A stretch of DNA of 64,000 nt from Rosa chinensis (lineage: Eukaryota > Streptophyta > Magnoliopsida > Rosales > Rosaceae). Below the pieces are notes generated by a model that was not told the origin of the DNA, did no database searches, and saw nothing but the letters and a program-made list of their open reading frames with translations. Made by a program: the position numbers and the translations under genes. The stretch covers positions 61,336,397 to 61,400,396 of the forward strand of contig NC_037088.1 in the NCBI RefSeq assembly GCF_002994745.2. Direction: 5' to 3'. Of this stretch, positions 56,933-64,000 are shown piece after piece; position 1 is the stretch's first letter, and each line of letters opens with the position of its first letter.

Positions 56933-59307
56933 TGACAGGACCCGACCCAAGCTTCACCCCGAAACCAGGATACGAGCCTGCGGGGCCCACGTTAGGTGAA
57001 ATCCTACAGAAAAATCGGCAGAACCTCCCTTAAAATGGACTACCCAAGAGTTTACAAAACCTGGACATGATTCAAACTAAACTTGTACTCTTAAATACAT
57101 TCCAAAAGTAAAATTCCAATATCACTCCATCAACACAACAACTTCTCAAACACCAACGTACACCAAAATAAAAGGGTTATAAGAGCAATTCTATGTAATT
57201 AAGCCGATATCATACAAGGTAGGTTAAGTAATAGCCTACGGACAAAACGGAAGCGCAGATTCCTATGCCTCAAGTTCCCGGACGCGATCTCGGCAAATCT
57301 GAAATCTAGGCATTTGAAAAACGAAGGGCCCATGGGAAAACATTTAAAATTCGTTAGAGTGAGTGGACAAAACTGAAATAAGTTATGAAACGATTAATTG
57401 AATGCTTCCCCATTTCTCTTGTTAACAAAACCAACATGCAGCGAGATTCCACAATATTTCCAACTCAATCATTTTCAAGAAAACTCATTTGATGACTAGA
57501 AAGGACTGCTATCTAATCATCTCATGCCATCTGGGAGGGACTGCCACCCAAATGACGCATCGGAAGGGACTGCCAACGGAAATAGGAGGCGGTGGGTAGA
57601 AGGGACTGCCAACTAACTACCTCATGTCATCTGGAAGGGATTGCCAACCAGGTGATGCATCGGATAAGACTGCCAACCGTGATGTAGTCTAGAAGGGTCT
57701 GCCAACCAGACTATTACCTAGAAGGGACTGCCAACTAGGTAATATACGCATGCGCTAAAGATAGCCTCCTTGCCAACTCTTTTCTTTAAATCCATTTCTT
57801 TCATGATACCACATTTACTCAAATAATATTCGATTAGAAACTTAATACCATGTTGCATGCATTATTTAAATAAAATAAAAGTCCACTCACAGGTGAGTCT
57901 CGCAGCTAATGCTGCTGCCTGCCCTTGTCCTCCTCACTCGAGGGCTCAGTGTATCTTGTAGTAAATGGGCATGATATAATTAACCATAATGAGGAAACAA
58001 TCTCAAAATCAAAACTCATTCCTTCTGGAATTAGTATTCATTACTCATAAATTCTATTAAGAAAAATCTCACTCTTCAATTTGGAATTTATATTCTTGAA
58101 TACAGAATTTCCTTACAATTCAACGCCCTCGCTTAATCTTTTACCTTCACAAGGATCGTTTTGATAATTTAATCAACTCAATTTCAATTCCTTAATCATA
58201 AATAACCACCAAAATATAACATAATTTCCTTTTCCAAAATCTCCACATTCTTTCTTAATTTTTCCTTTCAATTCACAATCTCAACGCCAAATTCCTTAAC
58301 AAAGTAAAACAATTCCGAAATATCATTAATAGCAATTTATCAAGAGATTTAACCCATAAAATTTATAAACCATAATATTCAAAACAACTTAAACCAACAT
58401 CAAATTTCCATGGAATTTCACTATCCAAACAACTTCAAATCCAAAATATAACTCAAAATCAATCGAATGAGTTTTGGAGGGGCTGGCCGAGCCTCCTCAC
58501 CACCACCGGCAGCAGCGGCACGTGGCTTCACGTGCCACCACTCCAACACCCAAATCCGGTCACCAAAATTCACCTACACTATCTCCACAACAAGCCCAAC
58601 AATCTTTATACCTGCAATAACAACCAAAACTAAGTAGAAGTGGTAAGAAATTCACTCCAAAATCTGGAAATCTGATAGTTACTGTTCATCATCAATCTCA
58701 CTTCTTCCAGCCAAATCAAGTTGCAATAAGGTTGAATACATGTTTAGCACTTCACAGGGAACCAAAACCATGAGGATTTCCTACCGAAACCGCCAGAAAT
58801 CAAAAACCCAGTCGAAAATTCCCCAAAATTCCGATCGGTACTCCTCCAAAAATCACTCAAACCAAGACTACCCAACGCAAAATACTTACCGGAGATGGAA
58901 AAGGAGGGAAATGGGGAGCTCTCCGAATGGTGGAACGACTTGAGGTGGCTGAACGCGTCGGATTTGCCAGATTGTCTTCTCCGGTTACTGTGCGCGCGCG
59001 AAGAAGGGGGAGGAGGAAGAATAGATTGGTCTTCCCGATTTTTTTCTTTTTGTTTTAACTCTCTCTCTCTTGCCAAAAGGGAAACCACCTTTTTAAAAAA
59101 TCTTCCAAGAATAGTAATTTCTATTTTTTGTCAAAACTTTCCTAAAAAAACTTCAATGAAAACAAACTACGTATCCACGAACTCGATTTTTCGTATTCTA
59201 CTACATTCACAAGGAGATACCTAATTACCGGAATAAAGAAAAAGTCACTCTTATGTCAATAAGCTTAAAAAGTAACTAGTAAAAACTTTAAGCTACGGGG
59301 TATTACA
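56933..59307 (-). repeat. Gypsy 5' LTR (2375 bases)
   Basis: Uninterrupted copy of the other LTR. It carries the same hairpin array at about 57491-57745 with one unit fewer. Confidence 0.93.
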
Positions 59308-59547
59308 AAGATCTTCATAAAGACGCCCCAAAGCAGAAGTATTACAAACTGCATGGAAGTTTAATTGACCTTGCACTTCCATAACGTCAGTTTCCAGCAT
59401 TGATTGCAAATAGGCATGATCCACAGCAAATTCTACAGCCATTTTACAAGCCAAAATCTCAACATGCTCAGAAGATATCAAGCCACTCAGAGGACAGCTT
59501 CCACCCGCAACCATAACTCCATGAGAATCACGAATCACAAAACCTGC

Positions 59548-59587
59548 TGTTTCTGTGTGAGAATACGGGACCTAAAGTAAGAAGTAT

Positions 59588-59632
<45 letters not shown>

Positions 59633-60041
59633 ACACAAGCATGTATAGTGGTTCACCTTGCCCTTGAGGCAAGGCTACGTCCACTTAGAGATTCCACTAA
59701 GAGTGAGGCCAAGTAGCCTTTAGAAGTGATACAAGTTGGGGATCATGGATCCGATCCCTTTCTAAGAAGGAGAGGCCTTCCTCTTATAGCTAAACGAAGT
59801 CTCATTCTATTCTATATTTCTGATATGGGACAATAATACACATATTGCTTCTTTTGAAGCCTTTTTGGAGAGCATGGGAGAGTGGCCTCCTGGCAAGATA
59901 CCGGCCGACCTCCACCATGGCGAGGTAGCTCTGGTGTTGGTCTATAGAAGGCATGTCGTAGGCGGGATTAACCATGTTGCGGGGGCCACCTACGAGGTTT
60001 TTGCTTATTCTTGGCGGTATGTAATATAGGCGGTATGTACA
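59548..60041 (-). mobile_element. Solo LTR (494 bases) in the LINE RNase H region
   Basis: Starts TGTTTCTGTG, ends GGTATGTACA, with the 5-base duplication CCTGC (59543-59547, 60042-60046). It contains an AG microsatellite at 59592-59630. No coding capacity; strand and superfamily not certain. Confidence 0.8.
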
Positions 60042-60357
60042 CCTGCAACCCCCCTTCTAGTTACATGATTAAAAGCAACATCAACATTTATTTTAAGCAA
60101 ACCAATTGAAGGAGCAACCCACCGTACTGCTCTGTAACTTCGACCAACAATACTGGTCCGTTTCAAGTTATGAAACTGGAATTCTTGCAGCCTTGACATA
60201 GCTATGATCAACACATCACAAACCACACTTTTCTTTTGTTCCCAAACTCTATTGTTCATCTCCTTCTGAATCCCCCAAAAGAAGATAAACATTACTTGTA
60301 CTGAGTTTTTTTTTTTGGGTTCTTGACCCAAATGCACTCAAATGAGCTAAAATTATA

Positions 60358-61789
60358 GAGTTAATTACTGGTTACTCCCTATAGTTATAGGGTTTCGTCG
60401 TTTCAGTCCTTAACCTTCGAATTTCACCTAAAAAGTCCCTGAACTCTCAATTTCCTTCCATTTCGTCCCTGCCGTCAAACTCCATCCAAATTATCTGTTA
60501 AATTGCTGACGTGGCATTCCTCACGCGCTGAAATGTCTAATTTACCCTCACTTACTTCTTTTTTTAATTTATTTATTTTCTTCTCTCTCTCTTCTGGTTT
60601 TTTCTTTTTTTTTTACCTCTCTTCTTCCTCCTCTGTTTATCTCTGTCTTCTTCTTCCAAAAATAAACCCAGCTCTCTCCATCTTCACTTCCTGCTCCCTC
60701 AACCTCCTCCACTTCTCTTCCTCCATCCACCATGAAGAAATAGTCCTAAGCCGCACACTTGGACTCCATCATCGGCGGCTATGAGGACCCTGTCACTGTT
60801 GCCACAGCCGTCGCCGCACCCATTTCCTTTCTCGATCTCCGGCGAAACCCTTTTTCTTCCTCATGGTTCTCTTCTTCCTCATCCTCATCCTCGTCCTCGT
60901 CGATCACCAAAACCCTCAAAGATTTCGACTTTCCACAACTATGGCTTCCTCCACCACCGACGACCTCAAGAAAACCCTCGGCGACCTCGACAAGGACTCC
61001 TCCATATCCCTCCTCTCCAAGCTCATCGGCGAGGCCAAGTTAGTCCAGAACAACCCCCCTGATCTCATTCCTCAGGAGGACCGAGTCGTCAAGCACGTGC
61101 TTGCCTCTCTTGCCCCTTAGCACCACCACCAGCGGCGGACCTTTCCTCATCAATCATGTGACTTACCACCCCGGCAGGGGCAAGGTGATTGTGGAGTACC
61201 CAGGGACTGTGCCAGGGAAAGTGTTGTCCTTTGTGGGGTGCCACATGGACGCCGTCACTGCCAATCCTGATGATTGGGTTTGTTCCTCTGGTTCCATTGT
61301 TTCTAGTCTGAAAGTTTGTTTCTTTAATTGAATTTTCGGCTTTTCGGGTTTTGCTATGTTATTGTTGTCTATAGTTGGTTTGTTAATAGTCTGTTTAGCT
61401 CAATTTGTAATTGTGTTGATGATTTAGCTATGCTGATTTGGAGACCGATTGAGTGTTGTGCAAACGAAGCTTGCTCTGTTTTTAGCTTAATTCGAACAGA
61501 GGAGGAAAGAGATGGAAGGAGAAGAGGTAAAAAGAAAAAAACAAAAACAGAAGAGAGAGAGAAGAAAATAAATAAATAAATAAAAAGAAAAGTAAGTGAG
61601 GGTAAATTAGACATTTCAGCGCGTGAGGAATGCCACGTCAGCAATTTAACGGATAATTTGGACGGAGCTTGACGATAGGGACGAAATGGGAGGAAATTGA
61701 GAGTTCAAAGACTTTTTAGGTGAAATTCGAAGGTCAGACACTGAAACGACGAAACCCTATAACTATAGGGAGTAACCAGTAATTAACTC
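60358..61789. mobile_element. Pack-MULE (1432 bases)
   Basis: Terminal inverted repeats of about 290 bases begin GAGTTAATTACTGGTTACTC at each end and are about 90% identical by eye. They are flanked by an exact 9-base duplication AAAATTATA (60349-60357, 61790-61798), diagnostic of Mutator. The centre carries a gene fragment and no transposase. Confidence 0.95.
60941..61277 (+). pseudogene. Captured 5' part of an acetylornithine deacetylase gene (NAOD)
   Basis: The frame from 60941 reads MASSTTDDLKKTLGDLDKDS, SLLSKLIGEAKLVQNNPPDL and IPQEDRVVKHVLASLAP. A one-base shift near 61115 leads to STTTSGGPFLINHVTYHPGR, GKVIVEYPGTVPGKVLSFVG and CHMDAVTANPDDW. This is the N-terminus of plant acetylornithine deacetylase/peptidase M20, an enzyme of arginine/ornithine synthesis, including the metal-site His-x-Asp. 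The match stops at a GT donor after DDW, and the next 50 or more bases look like retained intron. About 250 bases of apparent leader precede the ATG. The metallopeptidase remainder is absent. Confidence 0.85.
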
Positions 61790-61956
61790 AAAATTATACT
61801 ACTTAGCCCAACAACAGTTTTTTGTTCCCACCTATACAATTTAACAACAAATGATCATTTTACCCTTAACCTAATTACGAAACTACATCATGCCACTCTT
61901 TATCTCTCTCCTCCTCCGATCTGGTTTCTGTCTCTCTCTATCTGATTGTTTCCTCT

Positions 61957-62164
61957 TTGCTCCGAGTTGCTGCAGTCTTTGCTTCAATGGCGTCGCCGGT
62001 TGTGATCTCCATGCTCTCATTTCCGGGGAAGCGTACTCTCTCTCTTGCTCTTCCATTTCTGGTTTCCCATCAATTCTCGATTAGGTCCATCTTACCTGGT
62101 CTGAATTCGACAGCGATGACTCTGAAGCAGTCGGTGGTGGTGGAGCTGGCATCGTCTCATCCAA
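61957..62164 (+). pseudogene. Captured coding fragment of unknown origin
   Basis: The frame MASPVVISMLSFPGKRTLSL then ALPFLVSHQFSIRSILPGLN and LKQSVVVELASSHPKTKW has the composition of an organelle-targeting leader followed by a folded start. I cannot name the gene. It runs directly into the CCDC22-like fragment in another frame, so two genes may have been joined. Confidence 0.4.
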
Positions 62165-62171
62165 AAACAAA

Positions 62172-62433
62172 ATGGAAGACTCACCGGAAATACTACGAAA
62201 CTCACTCCAGAACTCCGGCATTCGGGTCCCCTACGACGGGTCGCCTGTCCGAGACCTCACACCGGTCACTTTAGTCTCAATCTGTGGTCAATCCCTTAGC
62301 CTCATCGCCGAAATGTCGTCATTTTCGACCTCACTTCCCGATTCCTCCATCACCGACAAGTTCAACGTCTGTATGGACATGGCTTCTGGGATCAACAACC
62401 TCGGCTACCCAGGCAACGTGAGCTTCCACAAGG
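62172..62433 (+). pseudogene. Captured exon 1 of a CCDC22-like gene
   Basis: The ATG at 62172 opens MEDSPEILRNSLQNSGIRVP, then VRDLTPVTLVSICGQSLSLI, LPDSSITDKFNVCMDMASGI and NNLGYPGNVSFHK. It matches the N-terminal calponin-homology-like region of CCDC22 (CCC complex, endosomal recycling), where the next residues would be the conserved LYPSE. It ends at a donor-like GTACAGA. The rest of the protein is absent. The call rests on alignment from memory. Confidence 0.6.
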
Positions 62434-62624
62434 TACAGAATCGAGAAATTGACTTGAATAAATTGAATTCGATTGTGTTTTTGAATTAGAAGTATGCGAA
62501 ATCACGTAACAGATAGATGGATTAGATCTTAAGCTGTAGATATTTTTGACCTCACTGGAGGAGGAGCAGAAGCCCGTCCAATTTAGGCCTCGTCTCCTCT
62601 CTATTTTACTGTCTCTGAATATAA

Positions 62625-62965
62625 CATTTATTGGGGGCAATAAACGTAACATTTATTAGGGGTAACAAACGTTTATTGCCCCCCCCCCCCCCCAATAAAT
62701 ATTTTGAATTGATGTAATCTCCTCTTTTTTTTTTCTTTAATCAAAGTTTTATTTGTCTAATTTTGGGGAGATTAGTTCTCATTCCGGCAACAGAAAGGTT
62801 TATTGGGGGTAATAAAGATTTATTGAGGGGAGGGGGCAATAAACCTCTCCGGTGACCTATGAGATCTTCAGCGATCTTTTTGAGAACCTTTGGCGAGGTT
62901 TCATAAACTTTTATTGCCCCAAAATAAATGTTTATTGTGGAGCAATAAATGTTTATTAGGGGCCA
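62625..62965. repeat. Array of TTTATTG...CAATAAA palindromes with G/C cores
   Basis: At least six units have TTTATTG or TTTATTA, a G- or C-rich core, then CAATAAA or TAATAAA: about 62630, 62670 (core of 15 C, 62679-62693), 62801, 62816, 62920 and 62946. A sentence-like block, CTCTCCGGTGACCTATGAGA, is repeated at 62844 and 62973. Confidence 0.75.
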
Positions 62966-63279
62966 ATAAACCTCTCCGGTGACCTATGAGATCTTCGATG
63001 ATCTCTTTGGAGACCTCCGACGAGGTTGTCAGATAAGTTCGCGGCCGACTATCAGTGACAGGAGTCCCGCGGTCGCTGATTGGACTCCGGGACTCCGGCG
63101 AAGTCTCTTATGACTTCTCTCTCCCTCTCTCTCTCTCTCTCTATATAACAAAGGGGCAAGGGCAAAATAGTCTTAAAAATAAAATAAAAAAATAAAAAGA
63201 AAGAAACTTAATTGGGTATTAAGAAAGACCTTATTAGAGTCTTTATGGGTAAGTGAGAAAAAAAAATTGGTGGTGTAAG

Positions 63280-63856
63280 TAGGGCTGTCAATGGGTCGTG
63301 TCGGGTCGGGTTCGTGTCGGGTCAAGGTATTTGTCGTGTCGCAAGATACAAACCCAAACCCAACCCATTTAATAATCGTGTCAAAAATCTAAACCCAAAC
63401 CCAACCTATTTATTAAACGGGTTACCCGTTTCCAACCCGCTTAACCCATTTAACAAATAGGTCATGTCGTGTTAGAAAAAATGACTCATTTAAAGGTTAA
63501 CAATGAGCCCCATTTAATTAAAAAAATGCATAAATTGATTAAATTCACTAAAAACTCCACAAGACGAATAATATAAATAATTAAATCCAATAATTATAAA
63601 GCAAAATATTTCAAATTGTCTAATCCTATGATCAAATACTCCCAATGTCCAAAATTTCAAGAAGAAGTATAACATAATCAGGTTATACGGGTTCACTTCG
63701 TGTTGGCGGGTTGACCCGTGGCCGACCCATTTATTAAATGGGTCATGGCAGGTTGACCCACGGCTGACCCGCTTTTTAATCGTGCGGGTTCAACCCGCTT
63801 TATTTCGTACGGGTTTCGAGTCGTGTTATCGGGTCGTGTCGAAATTGATAGCCCTA
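63280..63856. mobile_element. hAT MITE (577 bases)
   Basis: The ends TAGGGCTGTCAAT and ATTGATAGCCCTA are flanked by an exact 8-base duplication GGTGTAAG (63272-63279, 63857-63864), the hAT signature. Subterminal GGGTCGTGTCGGGTC and its complement GACCCGTGGCCGACCC fill both arms. Non-coding. Confidence 0.92.
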
Positions 63857-64000
63857 GGTGTAAGGGGGAAAAAATACCTAAAAATAGAGTAAATGGTCAA
63901 AAATCCTTTCTTTTTTGGTCTGATTACTTGTACTGAGCCGTAATTGAAATAAAATGGCACTATCCTCCTATCAACACTTTCAAGATATATTTTGATGGTT

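Larger units (their letters stand above)
48353..59307 (-). mobile_element. Decayed Ty3/gypsy chromovirus-type retrotransposon
   Basis: On the plus strand it starts TGACAGGACC and ends GGTATTACA, with the 5-base duplication AAGAT (48348-48352, 59308-59312). LTRs are about 2.4 kb. The minus-strand order is gag, zinc knuckle, protease, RT, RNase H, integrase and a C-terminal chromodomain-like block, as in Tekay/Del elements. Every ORF is broken and the integrase core is deleted. Confidence 0.95.
48124..60284 (-). mobile_element. 5'-truncated LINE (L1-type), split by two LTR insertions
   Basis: A 13-base duplication ATAAACATTACTT (48111-48123 and 60285-60297) encloses it. On the minus strand it ends with AATAAA, a short tail and a 12-A run (T run 48125-48136). 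LINE sequence is 60284-60047, 59542-59313 and 48347-48137; the rest is nested elements. Only the end of the second ORF, with the RNase H domain, is present, as expected of target-primed reverse transcription that stopped early. Confidence 0.88.
48195..60284 (-). pseudogene. LINE RNase H domain in three pieces
   Basis: Piece 1 (60284-60047) reads FFWGIQKEMNNRVWEQKKS, then VAPSIGLLKINVDVAF, where NVDGAF is usual. Piece 2 (59542-59313) reads VIRDSHGVMVAGG, SSEHVEILACKMAVEFA and LETDVMEVQ. Piece 3 (48347-48195) reads LILKSHINLRVTHVGRKANL, then VAHLLATHA and a stop. Read across the insertions, these make one RNase H domain with Asp, Glu, Asp and His landmarks of the plant LINE/RVT_3 type. The 494-base solo LTR and the gypsy element break it. 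Confidence 0.88.
61845..63905. mobile_element. GGGGGCAATAA-family DNA element (copy C), with a nested hAT MITE
   Basis: The left end ACAAATGATCATTTTACCC (about 61848-61866) resembles copy B's left end, and the right end GAGTAAATGGTCAAA (about 63887-63901) is its inverted counterpart. The interior has a captured coding block (61957-62470) and then a G/C-rich palindrome region like copies A and B. The hAT MITE at 63280-63856 lies inside. No clear target duplication was found, so the edges are approximate. Confidence 0.55.

Noticed and set aside
61369..61644. Minus-strand ORF at the right end of the Pack-MULE
   Set aside because: It mirrors an ORF at 60503 because both lie in the inverted repeats; neither is coding.

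Overview
The window is plant nuclear DNA, most likely from a eudicot. It has one intact intron-containing gene, captured gene fragments that keep plant-type introns, and dense nested transposons. I lean towards Rosaceae from the feel of the sequences, but nothing here proves it. Almost all the DNA is mobile elements, many delimited to the base by target-site duplications (TSDs). The only gene that looks intact is a five-exon cytochrome P450 of CYP714 type on the minus strand (31590-34768).

Layout. 1-3300: the 3' part of an endogenous caulimovirid (pararetrovirus) polyprotein with its promoter/leader region. 3600-5078: an element rich in GGGGGCAGTAG words carrying a phosphoglycerate dehydrogenase fragment. 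5157-5612: a small element ending in CA/TG microsatellites. 5920-15306: a foldback MITE split by a decayed Ty1/copia element (6264-15283), whose upstream LTR is itself split by a Harbinger-like element (11860-15031) holding exon 1 of a USP-domain kinase gene. 15380-15660: nitrate/peptide transporter remnant. 15981-21092: CACTA element carrying a broken NIK-like receptor kinase. 21228-30689: a GGGGGCAGTAG-type element carrying a PPR gene fragment, split by a very young non-autonomous LTR retrotransposon (22354-30272) with near-identical 1.87-kb LTRs and a single 355-codon ORF of unknown function.

30701-35660: P450 gene and flanks. 35673-38129: three Mutator-type MITEs in a row; a fourth lies at 42137-43161 with a SINE inside it. 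41164-41794: hAT-like MITE. 43265-47866: deleted copia element with a solo LTR inside one LTR. 48124-60284: a 5'-truncated LINE whose RNase H domain is split by a decayed chromovirus-type Ty3/gypsy element (48353-59307, itself holding a solo LTR) and by a 494-base solo LTR. 60358-61789: a textbook Pack-MULE carrying the start of an acetylornithine deacetylase gene. 61845-63905: another GGGGGCAATAA element with a CCDC22-like exon and a nested hAT MITE.

Two themes stand out. First, at least six captured fragments of ordinary plant genes (PGDH, USP kinase, NIK, PPR, NAOD, CCDC22-like) sit in DNA elements of four kinds, usually with introns, so copying was at DNA level. Second, the gypsy LTR contains a run of nine short hairpins that share one 13-base loop but have different, complementary stems, a covariation pattern I cannot match to a described LTR feature. 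All identifications come from reading the sequence; no database search was run.
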